Position numbers and translations under genes: made by a program. A DNA stretch of 64,000 nucleotides, from positions 286,021-350,020 of the forward strand of contig NZ_JAAIIG010000003.1 of NCBI RefSeq assembly GCF_012932375.1, given 5' to 3'. Origin of the DNA: Bifidobacterium olomucense (GTDB lineage Bacteria; Actinomycetota; Actinomycetes; Actinomycetales; Bifidobacteriaceae). Below, piece after piece: positions 44,982 through 52,625 of this stretch (positions are counted from its first letter, which is position 1; every line of letters begins with the position of its first letter). Below the pieces are notes generated by a model, which saw only the letters and a list, made by a program, of their open reading frames with translations, was not told the origin of the DNA and did no database searches.

Positions 44982-45125
44982 ATGTGCGACAGGTGCAATA
45001 ACGGCGGCGGTGCGGGCGTCTGCCCGGATTGCGGGCGTACGGATTGCGCGAAGGCCTTGTCGCACACGTTCATGTGCAACAAGCTGGCGGCGGAGAAGCA
45101 CAGGATGAAAAGGAGGATTATCTGA
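44982..45125 (+). CDS. zinc-ribbon miniprotein
   Basis: 47 residues. CDRCNN...CPDCGRTDC gives two Cys pairs. AAGAAGGA precedes the ATG. Stop TGA overlaps the ssb start (TGATG). Confidence 0.6.
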   Translation: MCDRCNNGGGAGVCPDCGRTDCAKALSHTFMCNKLAAEKHRMKRRII

Positions 45126-45676
45126 TGGCGTTCCAATCGGTCGTGGTGGGCAACATTTCGAAGGATATCGAGTTGAAGACCACGCAGAACGGCAAGCAGT
45201 ACGCGAATTTCACCGTGATCAACAACACTCGCGTGAAGAACAAGCAGACCGGTAACTATGAGGACAGTGAAGCGGACACCACGTTCGTGAACTGCAAGGT
45301 GTGGGATGATCTGGCGGCTCATGTGGCGCAATCCCTGGGCAAGGGCATGAGGGTCGTGGTCGTGGGCTCCATGCGTTCGCACTCGTATCAGGGCAGTGAC
45401 GGGAACACACATCGTTCGCTCGACATGAACGTCGAGGAGATCGGCGTCTCGTTGAGGTTCGCTACCGTGCAGGTGCAGAAGGCCCAGAAGCAGCAGGGTT
45501 TCCAACCGAACCAGTATCAGCAGTCGTATGGGGTGCCGAACTATCAGCAGCAGTGGGCACCGCAGCCGAATACCGTGCAGCAGACTCCCCAGCCACAGCC
45601 GCAGCAGCAGCCGCAGCAGCCGGCTGGTGATCCTTGGGCTGGTGGTGGTTATGACAGTGGCCCGGACAGCTTCTAA
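45125..45676 (+). CDS. ssb: single-stranded DNA-binding protein
   Basis: 183 residues. OB-fold (MAFQSVVVGNISKDIELK...FVNCKVWDDLA) to about residue 110, then a Gln/Pro-rich tail. The acidic end GPDSF replaces the usual DDDIPF, so the partner-binding tip is weak. Binds ssDNA at the phage fork and during recombination. Confidence 0.95.
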   Translation: MAFQSVVVGNISKDIELKTTQNGKQYANFTVINNTRVKNKQTGNYEDSEADTTFVNCKVWDDLAAHVAQSLGKGMRVVVVGSMRSHSYQGSDGNTHRSLDMNVEEIGVSLRFATVQVQKAQKQQGFQPNQYQQSYGVPNYQQQWAPQPNTVQQTPQPQPQQQPQQPAGDPWAGGGYDSGPDSF

Positions 45677-46031
45677 CCCGTCCCGCCATGTATGCGACTT
45701 GGTGGATGAGCGTGACGAATACCGGTGTGTTCGTTGCGGCAGACCGTCTCATTGGGCTGGCTTCTCGCGTCATCACCGGCATTTGAGGAGCCACCCGTAT
45801 CCACGGTTGCATGAGGCAAGCAATCTGATTCTCCTGTGCGGAAGCGGCAGCGCCGAGGGCTGTCACCTGTGGGTGCATACCCATCAGACTGAGGCGAAAC
45901 AGTACGGGTGGATCGTCAGTGGTTTCGATGATCACCCGGAACTGGTGCCGATCCTTACCAGACTGCATGGCTGGGTGTTGTTGGACGACATGGGAGGTTG
46001 GACGCGATGCGCGAACCCTTCGACCTGTTGA
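45651..46031 (+). CDS. HNH endonuclease-like protein
   Basis: 126 residues. RCVRCGR (first Cys pair), SRHHRHLRSHP (HH of HNH), NLILLCGSGSAEGCH (Asn and second Cys) and WVH follow in HNH order. It overlaps ssb by 26 bp in another frame, with GGTGGTGG as possible ribosome site. Confidence 0.8.
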   Translation: MTVARTASNPSRHVCDLVDERDEYRCVRCGRPSHWAGFSRHHRHLRSHPYPRLHEASNLILLCGSGSAEGCHLWVHTHQTEAKQYGWIVSGFDDHPELVPILTRLHGWVLLDDMGGWTRCANPSTC

Positions 46032-46150
46032 TCGACGTGTTTGTTCTCAACGCCTCGTTCAGAAGCGAATTGTTGAGAACGGACCCTGTGATGTTCTGGC
46101 GGCTGCTGGAAGCGGTCCCATATCTACAGGAGCGTGATTCTGATGGTTGA
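46007..46150 (+). CDS. 47-residue hypothetical protein
   Basis: MREPFDLLIDVFVLNAS at the start, hydrophobic-helical, no Cys. GGGAGG lies about 10 bases before ATG 46007. It overlaps the genes on both sides by a few bases, in keeping with the operon. Confidence 0.5.
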   Translation: MREPFDLLIDVFVLNASFRSELLRTDPVMFWRLLEAVPYLQERDSDG

Positions 46151-46586
46151 TTTCGATGCGATGACCGATGCGCAGTTCATCGAGCACTGCCGCAACGGCG
46201 GGGATACGACGGGTGTCATCTACAAGCGTCCGCCCCGATGCGACTGGTGTGGGAGCACGGTTCGTGTGGACCGTACCGCCACGTGCCGGAATTGTCGGGT
46301 GAGGATGCGACGGCGTGAGGATCCGGAGTTCGCCCAGCATTTGCGTGACGTGACGAACGCACGGAATGCGAGGAACCGGGAGAAAGTGAATCGGAAGGCG
46401 CGTCAATGGGCTAGAAAGCATCCGGCGAAGACTCGTGCGATTGCCCGCAACTGGTATTTCCTCCACCGTGAGGAGTCCGCCGCCTACCACAAGAAGTACA
46501 TGGCCGAACATCCCGAGAAGAAGGCCTTGTATTTGGAGAATCAACGACGCAAACGACAGGAATCAAAGGAGAAAACCGATGAGTGA
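46143..46586 (+). CDS. Zn-finger protein with basic coiled tail
   Basis: 147 residues. CDWCGSTVRVDRTATCRNC (about 34-52) is a zinc ribbon. The next 95 residues are strongly basic and helical (Arg/Lys/Ala). Likely nucleic-acid binding. AGGAG is 10 bases before ATG 46143. Confidence 0.65.
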   Translation: MVDFDAMTDAQFIEHCRNGGDTTGVIYKRPPRCDWCGSTVRVDRTATCRNCRVRMRRREDPEFAQHLRDVTNARNARNREKVNRKARQWARKHPAKTRAIARNWYFLHREESAAYHKKYMAEHPEKKALYLENQRRKRQESKEKTDE

Positions 46587-47199
46587 ACCATCCTGGAAAG
46601 GCAAGACCTGCAAGGAACTGGAAGGGTTGCGGGTGAAGGTCACGTTCGTGAGCGGAGCCACGTTAGATGGCATTCTTCACGCGGATGGGCACATCTATTA
46701 TTCCAGCAACTATGCGGCTTTTCGTCCGTTCAAACTGAAAAGCAGGGACTACAGACTGATAGTGGGTTTGGCCGACGTTGTGAAATCCGTTGAACTGTTG
46801 GACGACCCCGAGTATGAGCGCATCGACAGTTTCGAAGATGTGCGTAAGGGTGACATTTTCGTGTCCAAAACAGGCAACAAATATCCGGTGTTCGATGCGA
46901 CGTTTGGCATGTTGAAAGGCCAGACCCCTGAACGCAACGACTTCTGCTCGTGCCTGAACCCATATTGGTTCGCCTATGCGCTGCGCCGGAAACCTCAATT
47001 GCCAGATAAGCCCGGCCTGTGGGAAGACAAGAACGGTGATGTGTGGGTGTATGCAGACAACTCATTCTCGATGCGGTGCATCGGCGGACATTTCACCACT
47101 GGCGCACGCGAGTGGACTATCAGGGGCACCGTCCGCATGGTCGATCATTCTCAAGACCTTGCCCCGTTCCGCCCATACAAGCTGGAGGGCGATGAATGA
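46579..47199 (+). CDS. hypothetical phage protein (family with 44192 and 55546)
   Basis: 206 residues. GLRVKVTFVSGATLDGILH resembles a small beta-barrel (Sm/SH3-like) start. FEDVRKGDIFVSKTGNKYPVF and PDKPGLWEDKNGDVWVY repeat the GD-I and GxW motifs of the related phage genes. Overlaps the next gene by ATGA. Confidence 0.65.
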   Translation: MSEPSWKGKTCKELEGLRVKVTFVSGATLDGILHADGHIYYSSNYAAFRPFKLKSRDYRLIVGLADVVKSVELLDDPEYERIDSFEDVRKGDIFVSKTGNKYPVFDATFGMLKGQTPERNDFCSCLNPYWFAYALRRKPQLPDKPGLWEDKNGDVWVYADNSFSMRCIGGHFTTGAREWTIRGTVRMVDHSQDLAPFRPYKLEGDE

Positions 47200-47414
47200 G
47201 TGAACCGAAACTCACCGAGAACATGATCGCCACCGCCGTCACGTCCATGCTGTGCAACGCATGCGGCTGTCAGCCGCTCGAAGCGCTCGACACATGGGAT
47301 GGGTGGCTTGTGGAGCATGACCGGAAGACGTGGGAGCAAGGCCATCAGGCGGGAATCATCCAAAGCGTCACCGGAATACCCGCAGACAACCCGTACAGAA
47401 AGGAGGAATCTTGA
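47196..47414 (+). CDS. small hypothetical protein
   Basis: 72 residues (MIATAVTSMLCNACGCQPLE), helical. Its last codons GAG GAA TCT TGA carry the ribosome site and TTG start of the next gene. Confidence 0.6.
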   Translation: MSEPKLTENMIATAVTSMLCNACGCQPLEALDTWDGWLVEHDRKTWEQGHQAGIIQSVTGIPADNPYRKEES

Positions 47415-47734
47415 GTCAGGCGAAGAAAGGTCCGTTGTTGCCTTTGGCCCGTCAGGGTGAGGCGATATTCACGAACATCTGGCTGAAGGAACGGTTGGGC
47501 CGTCCCCTGTATGCGGCCGAAGCGCAGACGTTCGGCCGTATGTGCTTGGACGAATGGCGGTACCGGTTCGGCAATCGGATGCCGTACACGATGCGCGTGG
47601 GCGAGGATTCCAGCCAACGCACCGTGTACCTGCCGGAGGATATCCCCCTGTTGGTGAAGGCGTTCGACAGGTATGTGAAATCGAAATCCTACAGGCGTGT
47701 GCAAGCCGAATTGGAGGAACACCATGACCAGTGA
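47411..47734 (+). CDS. hypothetical basic phage protein
   Basis: 107 residues, starting with TTG inside AGGAGGAATCTTGA. Basic and helical (GRMCLDEWRYRFGNRMPYTM). No known motif. It overlaps both neighbours. Confidence 0.6.
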   Translation: MSQAKKGPLLPLARQGEAIFTNIWLKERLGRPLYAAEAQTFGRMCLDEWRYRFGNRMPYTMRVGEDSSQRTVYLPEDIPLLVKAFDRYVKSKSYRRVQAELEEHHDQ

Positions 47735-47909
47735 GCGTAGGAAGGAGATGGTGCGTACTTGGCATGAGCGCGGCATTGATTCCGAGACGATATGCCGTCT
47801 GTTGGGTTTGAGCGCGGATGAGGTGACGGCCATCATCTTCAGCAAATCCGAGCCGGAGAAACGGTCCGAACCGGAGTTCACTGAACCGACATTGTTCGGA
47901 GATGACTAG
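47724..47909 (+). CDS. small helix-turn-helix protein with PTLF tail
   Basis: 61 residues. HERGIDSETICRLLGLSADEVTAIIF is a helix-turn-helix of the sigma-70 region 4/Trp-repressor style. The C-terminus EPTLFGDD resembles a sliding-clamp-binding motif. The stop shares a base with the whiB-like GTG start. Confidence 0.6.
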   Translation: MTSERRKEMVRTWHERGIDSETICRLLGLSADEVTAIIFSKSEPEKRSEPEFTEPTLFGDD

Positions 47910-48154
47910 TGGATTGGCGGGATAAGGCCGAATGCAGGGACATGGACCCGGATTTGTTTTTTCCGAAGACGGTGAAGGAGTTCGGTCTGGTGGTCGGCGT
48001 CTGTATGGAATGCCCGGTCAAACTCCAATGCCTCAAGTATGCGGAGACCCGTGACCGGCTCGACGATTACCCGTTGACGGGAGTTTGGGGCGGCAGGGAT
48101 TTCAGCAAGCGTTGGCATGAACGGTACAGGAGCAAGCATAGGAGGAAGCAGTGA
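47909..48154 (+). CDS. WhiB-family Fe-S transcription regulator
   Basis: 81 residues. Cys9, Cys32, Cys35 and Cys41 make the [4Fe-4S] site (CxxC in VCMECPVKLQC), followed by the turn GVWGG (about 59-63) and a basic tail. WhiB proteins act through the primary sigma factor; phage copies can reprogram host transcription. GTG start. Confidence 0.9.
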   Translation: MDWRDKAECRDMDPDLFFPKTVKEFGLVVGVCMECPVKLQCLKYAETRDRLDDYPLTGVWGGRDFSKRWHERYRSKHRRKQ

Positions 48155-48291
48155 GGCCTGTTGACTGGTCGGAGTCGCCACCGGAATACGAGTATTGCCC
48201 GGAATGCGGCGGAATCATGAACGTGTGGGGTGAGTGCATGGATTGGCGTTCGCACACTGACCCCACGGAATCCTACAGAGATGAGGATTAA
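48151..48291 (+). CDS. zinc-ribbon miniprotein
   Basis: 46 residues with CPECGG and a later Cys (WGECMDW). AGGAGG precedes GTG 48151. Overlaps the whiB stop. Confidence 0.6.
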   Translation: MRPVDWSESPPEYEYCPECGGIMNVWGECMDWRSHTDPTESYRDED

Positions 48292-48438
48292 ATGACATTA
48301 GACAAGAATCTGACGTTCGGGGAGATTCTCGAACAACGTCCCCTCAATGATATCCCCTATGAGGCGTTCGTGCGCGGCAAGGCGGCTCAACAGGATGCGA
48401 CCATGCCGACCCTGTTCGATCTTGAGGGTTTGGACTAG
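48292..48438 (+). CDS. 48-residue protein with PTLF tail
   Basis: MTLDKNLTFGEILEQRPLND start. The end TMPTLFDLEGLD has the same PTLF-acidic ending as the gene at 47724. The ATG follows directly on the upstream TAA. Confidence 0.55.
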   Translation: MTLDKNLTFGEILEQRPLNDIPYEAFVRGKAAQQDATMPTLFDLEGLD

Positions 48439-48440
48439 TC

Positions 48441-48827
48441 ATGCGGTTGACTATCGAGATTCCGAACGAGTCTTGGTTTTCCAGTAATTCGCGCGGGCAT
48501 TGGGCGGTGAAGAAGCGTTGCACTGATGCCGTGTTTGCCCGCGCCTACTGGATAGGCCAACAGCAGCGCACGTTAAGGAAACTGTCTAAGCCCGTGTTCG
48601 CCAAATGTCATGTGACCGTGTATGTGGCGTATCCGCCTCATGCGGGCGGGCGCAAGGATCCGGGCAATAGCGAGCCGATGGTCAAAGCGGCCATCGACGC
48701 ACTCACCAAGGCCGGCTACTGGGTCGATGACGATTCGACGCATGTAATCGGCCCGGATTACCGGCTGGCCGATCACAGGAGCCGGCCGGGATGGCATGAA
48801 CTGGTATTCGACTTGGAGGAGATATGA
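48441..48827 (+). CDS. rusA: RusA-like Holliday junction resolvase
   Basis: 128 residues. RKDPGNSEPMVKAAIDALTKAGYWVDDDSTHV matches the RusA core: DxxN, a Lys, and paired Asp residues that bind Mg. It would cut branched DNA made during phage recombination or before packaging. Confidence 0.85.
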   Translation: MRLTIEIPNESWFSSNSRGHWAVKKRCTDAVFARAYWIGQQQRTLRKLSKPVFAKCHVTVYVAYPPHAGGRKDPGNSEPMVKAAIDALTKAGYWVDDDSTHVIGPDYRLADHRSRPGWHELVFDLEEI

Positions 48828-49090
48828 AGGTTGACAAAGTGATCATCACGCACACCGTGTTCAAGCCGAAGGTTCCTTGGCGCGTGTACTGGAATCTGGG
48901 GTGGATGGTCTGGTGTGCCACGTTCATGGGCGTGCACATCGGCACCGAGCATTGGCTGAGTGCCGGATTCCAATGCTTCTGCTGCTGTTTGTTCCTGTAT
49001 ATGACCGTTCAGGAGTGGCGGCGTTGCACGCATCATACGGACACGTACACGTATGAGGTTCCCTCCCCCGACAGTAAGGAGAACCAATGA
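48824..49090 (+). CDS. small membrane protein
   Basis: 88 residues. Two hydrophobic segments (VYWNLGWMVWCATFMGVHIG and LSAGFQCFCCCLFLYM) with several Cys. ATGA overlap with rusA. Confidence 0.6.
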   Translation: MKVDKVIITHTVFKPKVPWRVYWNLGWMVWCATFMGVHIGTEHWLSAGFQCFCCCLFLYMTVQEWRRCTHHTDTYTYEVPSPDSKENQ

Positions 49091-49362
49091 GCGTGCGTAA
49101 ACAGCCCGGCAGGGGCGTCGCGTTTTCGGTGTACTGCGATGCCGTGGACTGCAAGGAGGAGTTTCTTATCATCGCTGACAGGTTGCAAGGCAATGATGTG
49201 GTGGCGATCACCGGCATCTGGTGGAGCGACGGCGAACTGTATTGGCGGTGTTGCGACGTGCTGGATGCGGTGGATTACGCAGTTGACCAAGGCTGGCAGG
49301 AAGGCACTACCGGCATCCAACGCGGCCACATCTACTGTCCCAAGCATAAGGAGGAGTCATGA
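49087..49362 (+). CDS. hypothetical Cys-containing protein
   Basis: 91 residues with dispersed Cys and a final CPKHKEES. The last codons GAG GAG TCA TGA hold the ribosome site and ATGA start of the next gene. Confidence 0.6.
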   Translation: MSVRKQPGRGVAFSVYCDAVDCKEEFLIIADRLQGNDVVAITGIWWSDGELYWRCCDVLDAVDYAVDQGWQEGTTGIQRGHIYCPKHKEES

Positions 49363-49610
49363 GCTACTACCTGTACATGGATCCGCAGGAGAAACGCCAC
49401 GAGTGTCCTGACCCAAAGTGCCCCGAGCATACTTATTCGGCTGTCATGCATTGCGCGTGCGGCAAATGGTATGTCGTGAACGGTTATCTTCCATGCTCTA
49501 TAGGCGTTTGGAAGCATCGCCCGGCTTGGTGGGTGCGATTGTTCTACCGTGAGGCGTTCGACAAGCTGGAGCACGATGACACCGATATCGTCTACATGGA
49601 GGAATCATGA
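49359..49610 (+). CDS. zinc-binding small protein
   Basis: 83 residues. CPDPKCPEH...CACGKWY forms a likely zinc site. Ends MEES and overlaps the next start. Confidence 0.65.
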   Translation: MSYYLYMDPQEKRHECPDPKCPEHTYSAVMHCACGKWYVVNGYLPCSIGVWKHRPAWWVRLFYREAFDKLEHDDTDIVYMEES

Positions 49611-50023
49611 AAGGCCGTTCAGCCTATACCCGGTTGACTGACATGCAAAAGGAAATCCTGTACCGGCTGATTAGTGAGGGTGTTCTTTCCGCGAGGCAGA
49701 TAGCGGAACAGGCTGGTTGTGCGATTAATCAGGTGTATACGTATCGGCACAAGATGAAGTCCGGTGAGGAGCACCGTTTGACGGATATCAGTTGTCTGGT
49801 ATTACGAGAACGCGTCTCGTATATCCCGGAGATAACCGTGGTGAATCCCGATGATGTCAACGGTCGTTCGTTTCTCGCGTCGGACACCAGTTTCGACTGT
49901 TCACGATGTGGTTTTCCGATGATGGCCGGCTGGTTCACGTTCAAAGACAAATACACGGCCATACCGAACTTCAACTACTGCCCCAATTGCGGCGGTCTTA
50001 TCGACAAAACGGAGGAATCATGA
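49607..50023 (+). CDS. helix-turn-helix plus zinc-ribbon protein
   Basis: 138 residues. N-terminal helix-turn-helix (ARQIAEQAGCAINQVYTYRHKM, about 26-47) and a C-terminal zinc ribbon (CSRCGF...YCPNCGG). Ends TEES. Possibly an operon regulator. Confidence 0.7.
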   Translation: MKGRSAYTRLTDMQKEILYRLISEGVLSARQIAEQAGCAINQVYTYRHKMKSGEEHRLTDISCLVLRERVSYIPEITVVNPDDVNGRSFLASDTSFDCSRCGFPMMAGWFTFKDKYTAIPNFNYCPNCGGLIDKTEES

Positions 50024-50274
50024 GCGTCAAACCGTTGCCTTGCCCGTATTGCGGGGAAATGCCGTTGATCAGCCGTTGGCGGTTCCGTCGCATGCGTCCG
50101 AAATATTGCGCCTACCATCCGCCCAGGATGCTGCCGCCCCAATGCCTTGGATTGGATGACTACAACGAGATATCAAACGACGTGTACAGCGTGTCCGAAG
50201 CGATTCTGGATTGGAACCATTGGGCGGTATGCGCCCGGCAGAGGGAGGGATTCGACCCTTGGACAAACTTCTAG
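50020..50274 (+). CDS. Lar-type zinc-finger small protein
   Basis: 84 residues. PLPCPYCGEMP at the N-terminus and an ILDWNHWAVCA-like end (aligning with the AWN motif) resemble phage restriction-alleviation (Lar) family proteins. This is family-style similarity only. Confidence 0.6.
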   Translation: MSVKPLPCPYCGEMPLISRWRFRRMRPKYCAYHPPRMLPPQCLGLDDYNEISNDVYSVSEAILDWNHWAVCARQREGFDPWTNF

Positions 50275-50406
50275 ACACGTTGATTCGCGAGGCCGAACGG
50301 TGTCGCAAGGCCTACGAGAACTGCCCCCTGTGACGAGAACGCCTACCGGTTGAAACGAGCCGAGATCAAACTCAACGCGGAACGAGTGCGGAGGATGATG
50401 CCATGA
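50259..50406 (+). pseudogene. small helical protein with a frameshift in a C-run
   Basis: TTG 50259 with GGGAGGGA upstream gives MDKLLDTLIREAERCRKAYEN. At CCCCC (about 50324-50330) the frame changes, and DENAYRLKRAEIKLNAERV continues to TGA 50404-50406, which overlaps the next ATG. One base change restores a 48-residue protein. Could be a sequencing error. Confidence 0.55.
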
Positions 50407-50603
50407 CCCAACGGGGCGATGACGTGAAGCTCATGAAATGGTTGGCCACCAAAGGGTATTCCGTGGTCAGGTCGGCCGGTACAGGGCATTGGAAAATCTA
50501 CTAAGACGAGAATCTGATGGCCGTCACGTCCGGCACTCCCTCGGATTGGCGGAGCAGACACAATTTCCTAAAAGACCTACGGAGGCGAACATGCTTGGAG
50601 TAA
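50403..50603 (+). pseudogene. HicA-like toxin-fold gene interrupted by TAA
   Basis: MKWLATKGYSVVRSAGTGHWKIY ends at TAA 50502-50504. The same frame continues DENLMAVTSGTPSDWRSRHNF to TAA 50601. The full 65 residues fit the phage HicA-like dsRBD fold (GxGHWK, TPSDxR). The internal stop is one base from Lys, Gln or Glu. Confidence 0.55.
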
Positions 50604-50827
50604 GACAACCCGACCCGAGACTCTGCTGCCCCATGTGCGGGAGACCGGGCGTCATGCGGGAGCACGTCAACCGGAACTTCGCCGGCGATGGCGAAAGCAT
50701 CTACAGGATGACATGTCCTTCCGGGCATATCAGCACGAACTGGAAAGTTCAACCCGGATACGCGTACCGGGATTGGCTTGACCTTATCGGCTTGACGGAA
50801 ACACGATTGAAGGAGCATAGGCAATGA
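50591..50827 (+). CDS. zinc-ribbon protein
   Basis: 78 residues. CCPMCGRPG and MTCPSGH give the ribbon; NWKVQPGYAYRDWLDL follows. It starts within the tail of the broken HicA-like gene. Confidence 0.65.
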   Translation: MLGVRQPDPRLCCPMCGRPGVMREHVNRNFAGDGESIYRMTCPSGHISTNWKVQPGYAYRDWLDLIGLTETRLKEHRQ

Positions 50828-51051
50828 GCGTCATCGGATTATTCTGGTTCGTTCTCGGTGCCTTGTTCATCATCGTGGGGTCACGTGTGACCTACATGTG
50901 GTTGAGGAAGAACATGATGCCGAACGACAGTCTGGAAGACCGGCTGATGGGAATGTTCATCGCAATCGCATGCCCGACAGTGGGCCTGCTGATCGCGTTC
51001 GCCATCTACCAGATTTTCATGATGATGGTGTTCCCCTCTTCAATGCAATGA
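50824..51051 (+). CDS. two-helix small membrane protein
   Basis: 75 residues. Two hydrophobic helices (VIGLFWFVLGALFIIVG and MGMFIAIACPTVGLLIAFAIYQ) around a short basic loop. ATGA overlap with the previous gene. Confidence 0.65.
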   Translation: MSVIGLFWFVLGALFIIVGSRVTYMWLRKNMMPNDSLEDRLMGMFIAIACPTVGLLIAFAIYQIFMMMVFPSSMQ

Positions 51052-51065
51052 CCTATTGGCAAACC

Positions 51066-51094
51066 GCCCGCACTCTTATATATAAGGTGCGGGC
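51066..51094. terminator. hairpin before the replication genes
   Basis: GCCCGCAC (51066-51073) and GTGCGGGC (51087-51094) enclose the palindrome CTTATATATAAG. Probably ends or attenuates the early operon 20 bases before the initiator gene. Confidence 0.7.
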
Positions 51095-51114
51095 TTCATT
51101 ATCGGAGCTTCAAA

Positions 51115-52092
51115 ATGGCAAACACCGAAGAAATGAGAATCTTCGCCAAGTTCTCAGCGGATTTATGGTCGAACGAGAAATTCTGTCTCTTTGCGGACAG
51201 GAATCCTCGTGCCGCTATCGTATGGATTAAATCGATTACGTTCGCGGCTTGCAAGAAAACCGATGGTTTCATCGGAGAGTACGCGATGCGTCATGCGCTT
51301 GGCGCGTCCAAGCGCGACATTCGGCTTTTGGTAGAGAATAATTTCCTCGAAGCCGGGGAAAACGGTTGGATTATTCACGATTATCTGTCTTCCCAGTTCG
51401 CAAGCTCCAAGATTGACGAGATGGCGGAACGGCGTCGTGAAGCCGCTCGCAGGGCTGGTATCGCTTCCGCGAGGGCGCGTGCTGAGAAAAATTCCGTTGA
51501 AAACCGTTCAACGGACGTTGCAACGGACGTTCAACGCACGTTCAACGAACCGTTGAACGGAAATCCAACGAACGTTCAACGCCAAGTCAACGGTATGGGC
51601 AACGATTTTTCAACGGAAAACCAACTAGATATAGATATAGATAATATTAATTATTCTTTTACTCCCCCCACCCCCTCACGACCCGATTTCGACAAGCTGG
51701 CCGATGACCTCGAAGCCATCTACCCGGTGAACCGTTTCGACGGGAAGACCTCGCAGACCCGGTTCCAGTTGGAAGCCGATTGGCCGAAGATCGTCAAGGC
51801 CGCTGGAGGCTTAGACCCGGTGGAGTTTCTTCTGGGCAAGGTCAGGGATTACGTTGCGGCCACGGACGCCCAGTACGTGAAGACGTTCAGCCGGTTCCTC
51901 GGCGGCGAACTGTACACGCGCAACTGGGAGAAGCCCAAACCGTCGAAGCCAACCCCCCGGCCCAACGGTCCGGTGAAGTCGCGCAGCCAGCAGAATCTCG
52001 AAGCGAACATGGCGAACACGTGGAAGTACATGACGCCGGAAGAGCGCGCGAAATTCCAGAACGGAGGTGTTTTCGATGCTCAGCAAGGGTGA
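51115..52092 (+). CDS. phage replication initiator (winged-helix, DnaD/O-like)
   Basis: 325 residues. A winged-helix-like N-terminus (about 1-95, EYAMRHALGASKRDIRLLVENNFLEAGENGW) is followed by a basic Ala/Arg helix. An Asn/Thr/Val-rich linker (about 130-175) is encoded by the iterons. The C-terminal domain, about 200-325, includes YPVNRFDGKTSQTRFQLEAD and ends with GGVFDAQQG. Like lambda O, it probably binds repeats inside its own gene and recruits a helicase. Confidence 0.75.
   Translation: MANTEEMRIFAKFSADLWSNEKFCLFADRNPRAAIVWIKSITFAACKKTDGFIGEYAMRHALGASKRDIRLLVENNFLEAGENGWIIHDYLSSQFASSKIDEMAERRREAARRAGIASARARAEKNSVENRSTDVATDVQRTFNEPLNGNPTNVQRQVNGMGNDFSTENQLDIDIDNINYSFTPPTPSRPDFDKLADDLEAIYPVNRFDGKTSQTRFQLEADWPKIVKAAGGLDPVEFLLGKVRDYVAATDAQYVKTFSRFLGGELYTRNWEKPKPSKPTPRPNGPVKSRSQQNLEANMANTWKYMTPEERAKFQNGGVFDAQQG
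51506..51656 (+). other. probable phage replication origin: iterons plus AT-rich unwinding region
   Basis: GTTCAACGnAC repeats head to tail at 51506, 51517 (one base longer), 51529 and 51540. An inverted CGTTGAACGG lies at 51551-51560 and further copies at 51574 and near 51586 and 51608. Immediately after is an AT-rich tract (51625-51660, with ATAGATATAGATAATATTAATTATT). This is the iteron-plus-DUE pattern of lambda-type origins. Confidence 0.75.
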
Positions 52093-52534
52093 AGCCGCCG
52101 CCGTTTTGAGCATCATCATGGGCCATCACGGGAACGCGCAATGGAACGATTTGCAGTTGGAATCGTTCTGGAGCGAACTGCTGCCGAACATGACGCAGCA
52201 GGAGGCTTTGGAGGCCGTTCGACGTTTCTACCGGGCGAACGATTCCGGGCGCTGGTGCGGTTCCGGTGATGTGAACGCGATGGTGCGCAGGATTCGCAAC
52301 GAACGCAAACCTTCCGAGGCTCAGATCGGCCGGGAATGCGAGGCTCAGGGTTTGACCGGGGACGCGGCATGGCTGTATCGGCGTCAGCGCATGTTGGGCC
52401 GTCAGCCGGATGATGCGTCGCGTATCGTGGCCGGTTCCCGTGACCCGCTGCAATTGCCGCCCGCTAAATCCCGGAAGCGGCGTGAGGGCGGGGGCTTCAT
52501 CGGCGGCTTGGGTTTGGGTGATGTTCTGGGCTGA
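52076..52534 (+). CDS. hypothetical replication-associated protein (candidate helicase loader)
   Basis: 152 residues. Helical, with LPNMTQQEALEAVRRFYRANDSGRWCGSGDVNAMVRRIRN, a pattern seen in small phage proteins next to initiators. No P-loop. CGGAGG precedes ATG 52076, which overlaps the initiator gene. Function is inferred from position only. Confidence 0.6.
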   Translation: MLSKGEAAAVLSIIMGHHGNAQWNDLQLESFWSELLPNMTQQEALEAVRRFYRANDSGRWCGSGDVNAMVRRIRNERKPSEAQIGRECEAQGLTGDAAWLYRRQRMLGRQPDDASRIVAGSRDPLQLPPAKSRKRREGGGFIGGLGLGDVLG

Positions 52535-52562
52535 ACACGCCGGCGTTTCTTGCGCGGATGCG

Positions 52563-52603
52563 GGCTGGCTTGTGGTTTGATTGGAATTGTTCACAAGCCA
52601 GCC
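52563..52603. terminator. 12-bp hairpin between replication genes
   Basis: Perfect arms 52563-52574 and 52592-52603 (GGCTGGCTTGTG) with a 17-base loop, after the 52534 stop. Without a T-run it may be an attenuator. The TTG at 52581 lies in its loop, which argues against that start. Confidence 0.65.
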
Positions 52604-52625
52604 GAGACCCCGGAAAGGGTTGAGG

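Noticed and set aside
51506..51610. CRISPR-like array
   Set aside because: The repeats are only 11-12 bp, contiguous without spacers, and lie inside a coding frame; iterons explain them better. No CRISPR array or cas gene was seen in the window.
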